Assembly (NCBI GenBank): GCA_936432065.2
Contig: OW386291.2
Span: 13,679,821-13,743,820 of the forward strand
Reading direction: 5' to 3'
DNA length: 64,000 nt
DNA from: Rutpela maculata
Taxonomy: Eukaryota > Arthropoda > Insecta > Coleoptera > Cerambycidae
Part shown: positions 48,110 to 59,416 of the stretch, piece by piece
How positions within the stretch are numbered: the stretch's first letter is position 1
Layout of the letters: each line of letters opens with the position of its first letter
Position numbers and translations under genes: made by a program
The notes under the pieces: generated by a model
Database searches by the model: none
Told to the model about the DNA's origin: nothing
The model's input: the letters and a program-made list of their open reading frames with translations, nothing else

Positions 48110-50045
48110 AAGTGCCATAGTTTTTGGGATATTTAACATTTAAACTAAATACTTCGTCTTATAGACGTTCGGACGCCACCTTTATACTTCCATTAACTCT
48201 ACAGAAATTAGAAAGAAACAAAATTCATCCTCAATTTAGTAGTTTTCTTATTTGTCTCTAGCATGTTTTCGCTCAATATAACACTTCTCGAGTTATTTGA
48301 CGAATATTATTTTGAAATACCTTTTCTTTAAGCTAAAATGTCAATTTTCAAGACGTTATAATTTAAAGACTATCAATTTTTATGAAAAGTTGCATAGAAC
48401 CTTTTATTCTTAAAATGTCATTTTATTTCATCTCCAATGTTTTTAATTATTAAATCTCGACTGTCGCCTGATCAACATCTACAAAGTGACGTCATGCGAA
48501 GGTTCGCTCCGTTTTCGCGCGGTCCAAATTTGGTAATTTATTTAAGGGCTTAAACAGCGTCGGATTGTGGGCGCAAGGGCCCACCGGGAAAAATATGTAG
48601 GGGGGCCCCAGACCAAAGATGTGGAAAGTCTGGAGGTGTACCCCCTTCCCAGCGCACAGTGGGAAAAATGTGCCCTTGTTTGGACAAAAATCTGCCGACA
48701 GTAGATATATCAATCAATTTAAATTTAAAAAAATGGAAAATACCCTCGAGACATTGTACTTTGCAGTAGTGTTGCGACAAAGTGGCTTTGAGTTAACGTA
48801 ACCTAAAAAATAGAAGATATTTTTCTTTATTCCGAGTTTAGCTCCTTGGTCGAGAGTCAGAAATAAACGAAGTAGTGCTCATGTAGATTGGATACCAAAT
48901 TCATTTTTATGGGATAATAAGTTAATCGCTTAAGTTTCTTGAATCGTTTTTATCGTATAAACCATACCCCTTTTAAGAGGTTAAAATAGGAGTTGAAGGT
49001 TTAAGGTGGTTAACATTCGAGATTCAAGTGAAATAAAGTTTAAGTGATCAAAAGTTGTTCTTCAGGGTTTTTTGATGCTGATCTCATCTTTAGTCTTACT
49101 CGCATCCTATCGATCCTTCGAAGGAATGAAAAAATTACGATATTCCAAATACTTGTCACTAGTTGTGTTTAAACTTGTACATTTTTCGTCCGAGTATCAA
49201 AATTGATGAGCAGGTGGGAGAAATCTAAAAAAAAATGTTTAAGCAAAATTGATAAGCAGAGAGATGGAAAAAAAAATTTTCTCGGAAACGAAAATTGATT
49301 GCGCGCGCCTCTTCACGCATTGTAGGCTGTAGCAGAGAGATAAAGTTATGACGGAAAAATGTGCGTATTTATATTTTTTTATAAAAAAAAGGTCGCCGTT
49401 TTGTTACTCTAATTAGCCAGTAATTTAAAAAAATTATCTCAAATACAGTTTTTCGTTAAGATGTAGAATGCTACATCTTTAGGTAATGACCTAGATGCTC
49501 ATTTTTTTTTGCTCATTTAAAGCACTTGCTTTAGAAAAAAATGCATTTTAAACTTTAAAGGTAATTTCGAAACACTTGGATACCGAATATAAACTTAAAT
49601 TCTCCGAAATTATTAATCCTACATCAATAAAAAAATATATATAATTAATTCCTAGCTTGTACTTTCTGTAATTGTTCCGTAACATTTTTTCGATAAAGTA
49701 ATACTTTTCGAGATACTTGACGAAAGCCGTTTGGAAATAACCTTTTTTTTTTTAAGCTAAAATCGCAGTTTTGAAGTAGTTATAACTTAAAAATTATCAA
49801 TTTATATGAAAAATTGCATAGAACTTTTTCTTCTTAAAATTTGATTCTATTTCAACTACAATATTTATATTTTTTAAGTACCACCCCCTGAGAGGGGGTG
49901 GCATCCACCTCCTATAAATTAGCAAGCCCCCGCACAATATAGAAGCTTTTCTGTGAAGTATTTACTATTATACTGCCAAAAATGAACGAAATCCGTTCAA
50001 TATGACATTATTCCGAAGTTAAAACCTCTAGTTACTGTACTATTA
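48110..50045. repeat. Dispersed repeat family 1, copy 2 (internally duplicated)
   Basis: Positions 49330-50045 match 520-1150. Positions 48240-48440 resemble 49670-49870 in direct orientation (CTCGAGTTATTTGACGAA versus TTCGAGATACTTGACGAA, then TTTAAGCTAAAATC). The stretch 48540-48800 is a separate GC-rich insertion with GGGGGCCCC and overlapping non-coding frames. Its left edge CAGCGTCGGATTGTGGG resembles a hAT-type terminus, but no right end was found. Confidence 0.6.
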
Positions 50046-50064
50046 TTAGAATGTGATAAACATT

Positions 50065-50140
50065 CATATTTTGTCCCTGGAAAATTAAAATTTCATCCCT
50101 GGAAAATTAAAATTTCATCCCTGGAAAATCAGGGTATCCA
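50065..50140. repeat. Short tandem repeat, 22-bp unit, about 3 copies
   Basis: The unit CCCTGGAAAATTAAAATTTC plus AT is repeated from about 50076 to 50130. Such a short array without spacers is not a CRISPR. Confidence 0.85.
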
Positions 50141-50557
50141 AAATTCCAGTGTTGGCGAGAACCTTGAACCAATATGGTCCATCAAGTATTTTGTTATATA
50201 AAGGAAAACGTCTACCTTATACCAATATATATCTATTTTATTTACTTATTTTATATAATTATAGTATAGTTCATTATTATTAAGTCATTTATGTTTATTG
50301 CATTGTTTACTACAATATGGAATTACTGCTATTCAAATTTATGTTTAAGTTCCTCGTGTTCCTTCCTGCGAATTTCAGCCCACTTTTGCTTATTTTCCTT
50401 AGAATTCGCTGAAAAAAACAAAAAAAAATAAATAAAATATCAGAGAAGAATGATATTTGCAAATAACCGTTTTTTAATTATTGCCCTTCCTTGACTCGAC
50501 AAATGAACGAAAATATGTCTAATGATTGTATAATGGCTATTTATGTAACCAGTTATA
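50141..50557. other. No recognised gene
   Basis: AT-rich with nothing supported. Confidence 0.45.
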
Positions 50558-50667
50558 GTTCACCACAAAATTCTTAGACGTGTAAAAAATGCCGGCGTCT
50601 TTGACCTTTACCGTACCGGCAAAGACGCCGAAATTTTTTACACCCCCCAAGAATTCTGAGGTGGACT
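50558..50667. repeat. CG-rich hairpin, third copy, longest form
   Basis: The inner arms ATGCCGGCGTCTTT and AAAGACGCCG surround GACCTTTACCGTACCGGC. The outer arms GTTCACCACAAAATTCTTAG and CCAAGAATTCTGAGGTGGAC pair with about 15 of 20 matches. The whole is about 110 bp and MITE-sized. It is CpG-rich in AT-rich surroundings. Confidence 0.7.
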
Positions 50668-50916
50668 TTACGAAATATTTTATTTTGTGTAATCAGTGGA
50701 TGTTTGCGGGACGAACGAGGCGAGATCCCGCAAAATAGCACGAGTTACACAAAATTGTCTTTCGGAACGTGTTACATACAAGATTTTTTCTAATTTTAAA
50801 TGTCTAAACACCCTTTAAACATAAATAAAATAGGTGTAAAGTCCCCTAAAATCTAAGCTGTGCTACACCCGCCATATTGAAAAATGGCGGCCCATGTATT
50901 TAAAGATCTTAAAGTA

Positions 50917-52625
50917 TAATCCAGTCATATAAGATAAAAAAAAAAGAGAGAGAGAACAATCAATTTATTAATCATGGCAACTCCCACGCTTAATCTACAG
51001 TAAGCAGGTTGCTACATAGGTAAACCTCGGAATGAAAGATAATAAGCTGTAAACTTGTATAAATCTGTGTTTTGGCATTTTATAAGTTGGCTCGAAAGTC
51101 TCGTGTACGCGAGTCAAGATATTCAAGGTCAAAGGTCGCAAGAATCGTTTTTTTTTCTAAATATCTCGTTTTCTATGTTCTAAATGACATTTATTATAAA
51201 AGTTGTGGAGCATAAAATTCTCTACAAATTTTATTTTAAGCAATATTTTATACATTGAACCGTTCTTGAGATAGAGCGCGAAGAGTGGGGAGCGCATAGC
51301 CGTATATATCTTAACGCAAAGGCATCTGTGGAATCCAATAAAAAATACGATTTATAAAGTTAATTATTTATTAAGAATATTATTATTAGCCGTCATCATA
51401 GGAGAAGATATTGATCTGCTAGTTCTTTTAATAGGACGTATTCAATCACATCAACAATAAATTTTCTCACATTCAACACATTTTATTTTTGCACGCCTTA
51501 AGTGGCTGTGACACTGCACTTTTTAAAAAAAAAGGTCCCGTTTTGAAAGCACCCCTTCTGCTCTTTTTAAAAAAGGAAAAAAATCATTTCTTAAAACGTT
51601 AGAGAAACTTCCTAATTTCGATCAAGTATTTCAGCAAGAAAACTGCCCACTAGAAACATTGTTTGAAAATGGAGTACGTATTTTTTTAGCAATATATAAT
51701 GATCCAAAATCGGAACACGATATTGACAATTTTCGATATACGCAATTCATCAAATCAACAAGACTTAACAAACCGATGCAGTTATCAACTCTTCCACCTA
51801 CAAGTGCAGCAGCTCGACAGCATATCAATCGTGTCTACTACCAGATCCAAACTTGATTAGTGAATGATTTATAAACTCAGGAATGGGGCTGGGTACTGCA
51901 AAATGAAATCGTGAAACCGATAACAACATTATTACCACCAGCACCAGATGAACTCCTCAATACTGATTCGCGCTGCGGATGCAAAAAATCAGGGTTGCAA
52001 TGCTCTTCTACTTGTGGTCATTGTAATGGAGAAGCATGCCTCAACGCTTCATCATATCCAAATGATCTCGATGAAGAAAGTGAATATGTACCTGAAATCC
52101 TTGAAGCTTTAGAGTCGATTGTAACAGACAATGAGGATGATGATAATGAATTTGAAATTCAAGTTGAGCGACCGGAAGAAGATGATGAAGAAGAAGAAAA
52201 TTAGGTTGCATATTTGCTATTAATAATAAAAACAACAATAAAAAATCCCCCTCACATTTAACTTAAATTGTAATAAATTAATGATACACGATTGGTAAAT
52301 AAAAATTTAATTAAAATGTATTTAAACTATTTCACTTTAATATTTTACTATTTATATAAATTAAGTAAATATTATTGAACGGATGTCTGACTTATGAATA
52401 TTATCTATAAATATAATATATTAAATAGTAAATAATCAAGGTGTTTCATACTTATATTTTTAATAAATAAGTAAAAACGATTCTTGTGACCTTTGATCTT
52501 GACTCGCGTACTCGAGATTTTATGAGACTTTTGAGCCAACTTATAAAATGAGAAAACAAAGATTTATACAAGTTCATAGCTTATTATCTTTCATTCCGAG
52601 GTGGAATCCCTATATGACTGGATTA
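50917..52625. mobile_element. TIR element carrying a cysteine-cluster gene, 1709 bp
   Basis: The ends TAATCCAGTCATATA and TATATGACTGGATTA are exact complements. GTA precedes the left end (50914-50916) and follows the right end (52626-52628). Longer arms pair 51016-51160 with 52470-52610 (CCTCGGAATGAAAGATAATA, ACTTGTATAAATCT and GAGTCAAGAT blocks). The left arm is interrupted near 50937-50990 by an A- and GA-rich insertion. The duplication could be GTA (3 bp) or, if the element starts at ATCC, TA. The interior encodes the family protein. Confidence 0.75.
51551..52204 (+). pseudogene. Cysteine-cluster (LPPT/WGW) family protein, two in-frame stops
   Basis: One frame runs from about 51551 to the stop at 52204. 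It reads TPSALFKKGKKSFLKTLEKL, GVRIFLAIYND, FRYTQFIKS, LSTLPPTSAAARQHINRVYY, QIQT-stop, a second stop, QEWGWVLQNEIVKP, LLPPAPDELL, then CGCKKSGLQCSSTCGHC and a glutamate/aspartate-rich tail. TGA stands where the family has Trp (QxW), a one-base change. Both stops (about 51854 and 51878) lie within 30 bases. From memory, relatives carry GCDTTSA-x-F before KGKK, like FEN1/XPG-type nuclease sequences, so this may be the end of a nuclease domain. That is unverified. The first pair of cysteines of the cluster is missing. Confidence 0.7.
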
Positions 52626-52660
52626 GTAGTCTTTTTCATAGTTACGTTTGCTGCTATTAT

Positions 52661-53556
52661 GGTGCGGGAGCTAAGTGGCTTTTTCGGACACTCATCGTTA
52701 CAAGCATTTTCTATGCGCTGATTAATTCTATCGACCTTAAATAACGACAAAATAACTTCTGGCATATGTCGCCCGTCGAGTTGGCCATGGTTCAAGATAT
52801 AAAAATCAGTGAAATTATATCATCGTTACAAAGCCAGTTTTTTTGTGTGTACACATTTTATGTTTAGAATGAATAATGTGCAAGTGTGGGCCATCAGAGG
52901 CGCAACCAGAAAGGTCAAAGAGGTAAAAAACGGAGTTATATAACATCATCGTTACAAACTTTTTTAAGGTTGAGCATGTTTATTTAAATGTTTTGAACAC
53001 AGAAAAAAATTCCCAGAAACTTCCGTCAGTAAGGCTAGCCAGAAAGAAAATGTTTAGGATTTTTGAAGATAATTGGATTTTTTTTCGCATGTTTCATCTC
53101 AGAACTCTAAACTCATCGTTACAAGTTCTGGCTCCTTTTTAAAACGTAAATACATGCTCCTTCAACAATAGAATAGCCTCCCCGTAAAGTTCTTAGTGTC
53201 AACAAAAGTACCATAGGCTCTTAAATATACAGGAATTTAACACTTTCGGCTAACCTCCGTACCGTGCCTCAGATGTATTGTATCATTATTACCTTTCTGG
53301 CTGCACCACCTGACGCCCCACACTTTCTGGCGATCTTATTTTATTCATTCTAAACATAAAATGTGTACACACAAAGAAAATCAGCCTTGTAACGATGACA
53401 TGATTTCACTGATTTTTAAACAGTGTTCGTGACGCTCCTGACAGGAGGTGCCCCGCCAGGAGTCGATTTTATGAGTCGTTATCATGCATTAAACCATAAA
53501 AATATCTCAAAGTTCATAAAACGATGAGCTGCCGAAAAAGCAACCTAGCTCCCGCT
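52661..53556. mobile_element. Foldback element, 896 bp, 7-bp flanking repeat
   Basis: GGTGCGGGAGCTAAGTGGCT at the left pairs with AGCAACCTAGCTCCCGC at the right. Further pairing joins 52800-52910 with 53290-53425 (AATCAGTGAAATTATATCAT, GTGTACACATTTTATG, TTTAGAATGAATAA). CTATTAT flanks both sides (52654-52660 and 53557-53563). CATCGTTACAA recurs at least four times inside and once inverted. No gene. Confidence 0.75.
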
Positions 53557-53563
53557 CTATTAT

Positions 53564-53987
53564 TACACATTATAATTTTAATGTTAAAATTGACAAACGT
53601 TATTTAGCCAAGTTATAATATTATTTGAAATCCTAATTTAATAGGATAAGGTAAATGCTTCCGCTTTATGGACTCAGTAATCAATTTTGTGTTGAATAAA
53701 CATTGTTTCTTTTTCATTTCGAAAGTTATTTATTTTTCTTAAGGCTGCGTTTGCACGCCACAGTCAATTCTTATATAGAAATAGCGAACTAATGGTTCTG
53801 CCAGTAAAACAGGAACCATGCAATTTTCTAGTTATGAGTTGAGATTTGCTTATTTGTTGTTGGCAACAGAAGTGTTACAGGGCCGTACGGCAAAGATGTT
53901 TTAGATCTTTGCCGTACGGACAGTATCGAAAATAGTCTACTAGATTTACAATAGTGAATTAAGTGAATTAAAAAATTATTCAGCACC
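53564..53987. other. Short perfect hairpin, otherwise nothing
   Basis: CCGTACGGCAAAGAT (53883-53897) and ATCTTTGCCGTACGG (53905-53919) form a perfect 15-bp stem with a 7-base loop. CCGTACGG within the arm is itself palindromic. It shares the GGCAAAGA word with the CG-rich hairpin family. The remainder is AT-rich. Confidence 0.6.
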
Positions 53988-54192
53988 CAGGGACGCACCC
54001 AGAAAATTGCTGAGGGGGGGGGGGGGCTACTACAAATAATAATAATAATAATCGTATATTTCGTACAATGTATTTTGCTTTTATATATTGTTTTTTGTTT
54101 ATTTATATTTCATTTTTACTTTAAAACATGTAATCCTGGCCTCCAGGGGGGCTTAAGCCCCCAAAGCAGCCCTCCCCTTCAGTGCGCCTCTG
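53988..54192. mobile_element. hAT-like MITE, 205 bp
   Basis: The left end CAGGGACGCACCCAGAAAA and the right end AGTGCGCCTCTG are imperfect complements. A G-run inside the left end faces a C-rich patch inside the right. The flanks TCAGCACC and AGAGCTCC match at 5 of 8 bases, so the duplication is weak or decayed. A short (AAT)n lies at 54031-54049. Confidence 0.55.
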
Positions 54193-54342
54193 AGAGCTCC
54201 TATTCTATTTTGTAACTTTTGAAATAGGATTTGATGTTCGTAAATAATTAAACAATTCATGGTATCTAACAGTAATAAATTCAATTATCGTTGGATTAAA
54301 TTTGACGTGTTTTCGTGACACAAAAAACATTTTATTATATTA

Positions 54343-54879
54343 CGGGCTGGTCATATTTCAATATTTTTTTCTAGAGAAGCACTTCTCTAATGACCCCTAA
54401 AAATATTGAAAAGGCAGTTTGCTAAAAAAATTTTGAAAATTCGGTAACCTCCCCTGGGTCTAGGGACTCCTGTTTATTATTTTTTGTTTTTGTCATATGC
54501 ATTTGACTTTTCATAAAAATACAACAATACTTTTTGGAGTTTATGAAAATATTTTCATTACTAACTGAAGTACAACGAATTGAAATTTGTTAAATTGTAA
54601 ATTACAAAATTTCAGTATTTCAGTTAATAATAAAAATATTTTCATAAACTCCAAAACGTATTGTTGTATTTTTATGAAAAGTCAAATGCATGACAGAAAC
54701 AAAAAATAAAAAACGGGGAGGCTACCAAATTTTCAAAAAATTTTTCGCAAACTGCTTTTTCAATATTTTTTAGAGGTCGTTAGAGAAGTGCTTCTCTAGA
54801 TGTATTTCTCATATTTCGTATAGGTCCCATGCGCCACAGACGAGAAAAAAAAATATTGAAATTTCACCAGCCGCCACTG
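54343..54879. mobile_element. Foldback MITE, 537 bp, hAT-like right end
   Basis: The arms pair along nearly their whole length, including AGAGAAGCACTTCTCTA (self-palindromic), CAAACTGC/GCAGTTTGC, AAAAATACAACAATAC and GGAGTTTATGAAAATATTTT. The centre is near 54605. The right end CCAGCCGCCACTG is a hAT-type terminus. The left end (ACGGGCTGGT) has decayed. No target duplication was seen. Confidence 0.75.
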
Positions 54880-56941
54880 ATCTTCGGCATGTTCATACCC
54901 TTATACTTTTTGATCTAACTAGTTTGACCAATAAAATTACTTTGAACACCAGGAAATGAACATTTTATTTAGGTTTGTGTGTAATATAAGTACAAGTGTT
55001 TACAGTTATTTATTTAATAAAGAAAAAAATTATAGTGAACAATGTAGATTTTTTTTTACACCCTCATAAACATTCATACCAGAATGCAATAAAAAATTTT
55101 GAACATTCACTTCTTAAAAAGAATATTTTTGTACTGCAAGTTTAATTATCATTTTCAAATACTAAAGTGTCAGTCCCAGAGACAATTTGAGCTCTCCTTC
55201 GGGAAATAAAAGAGACATTTTATTCTTTCAAAATAATTATTGATTATATACACTAAAAGAGTGTGTGCAGAGATAGTTTGTCCATATACCACAATATTAT
55301 AATTCTGTTATATCCCTTGTGACATTGATTCTTCACAGTCGGAATTAAAAATAGGTAAATTTAGTTCTTTGATATAATTGTAATCACTTTTTACAGTAAT
55401 GATATTTTGTTAGATATACTAATAAGTTATTAGCAAAATTACTAACAAAAAGTTATTAAAAATGTAGAATAAACAAGAAATGTAGAACTTCAGAAAAAAT
55501 AATAGAAAGTAAAAAAATTCTGGATTTGTGCAGTAAGGCTGAAATTATATGCTCTAATATAAAGAATACAACTTCGTGTAGCAATTTTATTATTAAAAAA
55601 TTGTAATCATAAAAAATCGTAATGGCTACTTTGTTTTTACGTACAGCCTGAGACAGGTCCGCGCCTAACGGGCGTGCAATGAGTGCTCCGCACGCGGGCG
55701 CATGCTTCTGGGGGCGCAAAATTACTGCAGAAAAATTTTTTTTCTTGGATTTCATCCCCCCCCCGCTCTTCAAAAATTTTTTCTTGGATTTCTCCCCCGG
55801 CGCATTAAAAATTTTTTTGGATTTCTCCGCCCCTGGCCTGAGAAGAAAAACCGTGCATAAATAGCCATTGGCAATTCTCTTTGTATTGTAGTAAGTATAT
55901 GTACTTAAGAGACCGAGCTCTATCAATCATAATAAAGATAAATTAAACGATCTTAAAAACGTGATCAGTAATAGATAATGTGGACAATTCAATCGGTAAG
56001 TGAATTAAAATTATTTTAAAATCTATTTCAAACACTGGAGAAATGAAAAATAAGTCCGACCCTGCTCATACTGTTTTTCTAGTATTATTATAGCAGTGTT
56101 ACCACTTCGAACGACTTCTGTCGCGGCATCTACTAGCAAAACGTAAAACTAATATTGGTATATTTCGTCAAATTTTTCTAAGCAATTAATCATTTATTGT
56201 AGCAAATATTATGCGGATTTTTAACTTTTTTTGCGCTAAATATATTTATTCTATTACGTATCACATTTTATTTGAATATTAGAGCTCCATTAAAAAATAT
56301 AAAATCATTATAGATGAATTACGGACGATTGGCGGGTACGTTCACGTTTAATAATTCAGAGAAGAAAACTTTGGAAACTTAATTTCATTTAGTATTCAAA
56401 TATAAGATATGGTAGGTAACAGATTTAAGTTAACTAGTTTCAATAATTAAATCAAATCTGAATTCTGTTGATTCGTTTTTAAGAATACTTTCCCCGAAAT
56501 AATTACAAAATGACGAATTAATGAACGCATATTTGACCTTGGTAACACAGCCTTAATTGATGATATAACGAACTTTTCCTAACCAGTTAGGTAAAATTTA
56601 ACTTTTCATAACTGTGATGAAAAGTTGGACATTTTGACACTTACGTCAGTTTTGAAAAGTGTCATTTTATATGTCAAAATTTGAATAGTATATTCTACAA
56701 CAAGTTGTGGAATGGCCTATATTCCACACGAGCAAAAAGTTTGTAGTCCGAGCCGAAGGCGAGGACTACGGTTCGCGAATGTGGAATATGCAATTCCAAA
56801 CGTGTTTTATACTATACTTTCTCTATCAAGAGAAATTATACAAAAAAGTTGATTACTTATAGAACAGTTTTATTTAAGAAATTTACAATTTAACAAACCT
56901 ACTATTAATTTATAACAAAATAAAGTCTTTTGCACTATATA
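54880..56941. other. No recognised gene; one short degenerate tandem repeat
   Basis: At about 55730-55850 the phrase AAAAATTTTTTCTTGGATTT followed by C-runs and GGCGC recurs three times. A minus-strand 156-residue frame (55456-55926) includes this repeat and is lysine-rich because of it, so I do not accept it as a gene. The remainder is AT-rich. Confidence 0.45.
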
Positions 56942-57612
56942 TAGTCCAGTCAATGAATATATTGTAGAACGCATAGAATATGCGAGCCTTTTTGACTTCA
57001 GGACTTTGTTAGGAGGTTAGGAGGTTAACATACTAAAAGTCCCCGGCCCTGGGAGGTGAGCTTACGGTGGGAGGGGGGTGGGAAGGTCCCATTTTTGGGT
57101 TTTTCGATTCTATCTCGGAAACGGTGCTCTAAAAAAAACATGTTCTAAATAAAAATGAAATCTAATTAAATTTCCTATAAAATTGTTTCCATACATATTT
57201 GTCGAATTTCCAACGGTTTTCGAGATATACGTTATTGAATTTTCGAAAAAATCATTTTTACCTTTTTGTCAAACATTTACTTCTAGTGCCTCCCACGATC
57301 GTTTGTCAGAAAAGATGTTAGAAGGGAAGTTGTAGAGCATTAAATTTCCTTCACTTTGATATACTACTTTATCTTCAACCAATCAAAAGTTGTAGAAATT
57401 TTAACATGTACGCTCAATTTCGATGTTCCTCTAGAAATGACTATGTTGACGCTACCATAATGATTAACAGCCTTTTAACAATAGAAATAAGGTAGTTGCA
57501 ATTGACACACAACACTTTTTTTATAATTATAGCTTTTATTATATTATTACGAATCACATAATGAAAGTATTTACATGAACTGATATTAATTAAAAAATGA
57601 AAAAATAAGCAT

Positions 57613-58236
57613 TCAAAGTGACATTTTGGTTTTTTTGAGGAGAGGCTCATTCATCTTCGTCAGAAGTGGAGATGTTGTCCAAAGAGGTTGGTAGTGTATC
57701 GATGTCGTCGTCGTCGCCTTCTTCTGAATTAATATTCCGACTCCGTTGTTGCACCTGCCCTTGCAATTCGGGCATGCAACAGAGCTGTTTAACAATGCTT
57801 TTCTGCAGCCACACCTGCCACTGTCACATCCTTTCGTGCATCGGCAAAAAATCATCTTCAAGATTTCGTCAGGAGCAGCATCCAACTCTGACAGTTTCGC
57901 AACTAGTTGGTCATCCCTCCTCTCCCAACCCCAATTCGGCGCCCCACCATTAGGTTCCTCCGCTAACCATAGGTGTACTTGGTGGTACGTCCGGAATGCA
58001 CGCTGCTTAACAGCTCCTTCAGTTGGAGGGAGAGTTGAGAGATCAGGCTTCATGTTTGCAGCTGCTTTGACAAATGATTTGTAGCGGAACTCGTTGAGGG
58101 ATTTTTCTGTGGCTGGAGCGCTATACCATGAGAGAGTTCTCATGATCCCAGCTGTCTCAATGGATTTAGGGGAAGAAGAGCCGCTGGCAAATACCTCAGC
58201 TGCACGTTGTATGATTTTGGACTTCCAATGTATGGA
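57613..58236 (-). CDS. Cysteine-cluster (LPPT/WGW) family protein, best preserved copy
   Basis: This is the longest intact member on the minus strand. In order it shows AAEVFASGSSSPKSIETAG; FRYKSFVKAAANM; LSTLPPTEGAVKQRAFRTYH; WLAEEP; NWGWERRDD; LDAAPDEILKMI; and the cluster CRCTKGCDSGRCGCRKALLN with CPNCKGRC. The frame is open upstream of the first Met (58143) to at least 58236, so the N-terminus is truncated at the TIR or comes from another exon. After the cysteines, a one-base shift near 57740 would restore an acidic tail (NSEEGDDDDIDTLP...STSDEDE) ending at 57647, as in the other copies. As it stands the frame runs to 57613 without that tail. Function unknown. Metal or nucleic-acid binding is inferred from cysteine spacing only. 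Confidence 0.65.
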   Translation of the reverse strand, partial: SIHWKSKIIQRAAEVFASGSSSPKSIETAGIMRTLSWYSAPATEKSLNEFRYKSFVKAAANMKPDLSTLPPTEGAVKQRAFRTYHQVHLWLAEEPNGGAPNWGWERRDDQLVAKLSELDAAPDEILKMIFCRCTKGCDSGRCGCRKALLNSSVACPNCKGRCNNGVGILIQKKATTTTSIHYQPLWTTSPLLTKMNEPLLKKTKMSL

Positions 58237-58523
58237 GACAATTATTGTATAAGAAATTTAATTTTTTGAAAATGAGCGTACATGTTAGAAATTCTATAAC
58301 TTTTGATTGGTTGAAGATAAAGTAGAAAAAGTATATATTAAATGTAATGCTCCACAACTTCATTACTGACAATTTTTCTGAGAAACGATCGTGGTAGGTA
58401 CTAGAAGCAAATGTTTGACAAAAAGAGTTAGGTAAAAATGATTTTTTCGAAAATTATCGATCTTCAATAACGTATATCTCGAAAACCGTGGGAAACTCGA
58501 GAAATATGTATAGTTTAATTTTT

Positions 58524-58730
58524 CTAAGATGACACTATCGGCAATAAAACGCCAGACGAAGAAAAATGCATATCTCAATTCTTGAGCAAGAGCAAGACAA
58601 GAAATGAAACAACGTGTATCTACAAACTTAGGGGCGGGGCTGCAATCGTTCTCTGCTAGAATAGGCGCGAGAAAAGGTGATATGCATTTTTCTTCGTCTT
58701 TCGTTTTATTGCCGATAGTGTCATCTTATA
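58524..58730. repeat. Hairpin MITE, about 207 bp
   Basis: Arms of about 52 bp pair: CTAAGATGACACTATCGGCA and AATGCATATC on the left against GATATGCATT and TGCCGATAGTGTCATCTTA on the right. The loop contains GGGGCGGGGCTGCAATCG. Confidence 0.8.
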
Positions 58731-59416
58731 AAAAAACCGCTGCCCAAGGAATCACTACTTCCACATCCAGATTCTCTATCCAAGTCACTCACAACGAAAA
58801 AACTTTGCATGTGAAAATAATTGTTTATGGAACTTTAATAATATAATATTTAAAATCTTCTACCCCAAAAACCCATAAAACGATACACCACATCGGTAGT
58901 GGGGTGGGAGTGGTAGTGGGAGGTGGATGAAGTAAAAAAATATTTTGAGGTTTCTGGTTTCTGTACATACACTAAATCACATTTTTTTTTCGTCCCCTTT
59001 AATAAGGGGGTGGGGGTGGTAATGGGGGTGGCTAATGCCAAATTTTTTTTTTGAGACCTTAGATTCTCTTGTATATACTAAATACCAATTTCGGGGATAC
59101 TTACCTGCTTGATTTACCCATTTACCCCAAATTTACCCCAATTTACACCCCAACCCTTCGACGGAACAAGATGAAAATATAATCTAGTTCTAGATCTCGT
59201 TAAAGTACATATGTGTACCAAATTTCAAGTCAATATCTTAAACGGTTCCGGAATAAACGTGCGCACAAAAAAAAGTTACAGACAGACAGACCGACAGACA
59301 GAAATTTTTTTTCGCTCAAACTTAAAATCTCGTTTCATGACATTTTAAGCCTATTTGGACAATAAAATTTTTTTAAAATTTTTTTGTCGTTACTATACTT
59401 CCACTGGTTGTGGAAG
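58731..59416. repeat. ACTTCCAC family repeat, complete copy
   Basis: It runs from AACCGCTGCCCAAGGAATCA to CTATACTTCCACTGGTTG and TGGAAGTA. A G-rich strand (GGGGGTGGGGGTGGTAATGG, near 59006) could form a G-quadruplex. It is close in sequence to the copy at 20025-20692, in the opposite orientation. Confidence 0.8.

Noticed and set aside
48540..48800. Overlapping frames in the GC-rich patch as coding
   Set aside because: They appear on both strands in the same stretch and reflect GGGGGCCCC composition inside a repeat.
50065..50140. CRISPR-like array
   Set aside because: Direct 22-bp units without spacers in a eukaryotic sequence. It is an ordinary short tandem repeat.
55456..55926. 156-residue minus-strand frame
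   Set aside because: Its lysine-rich core is a translated AAAATTTTTTCTTGG-type tandem repeat, and the remainder is AT-rich.
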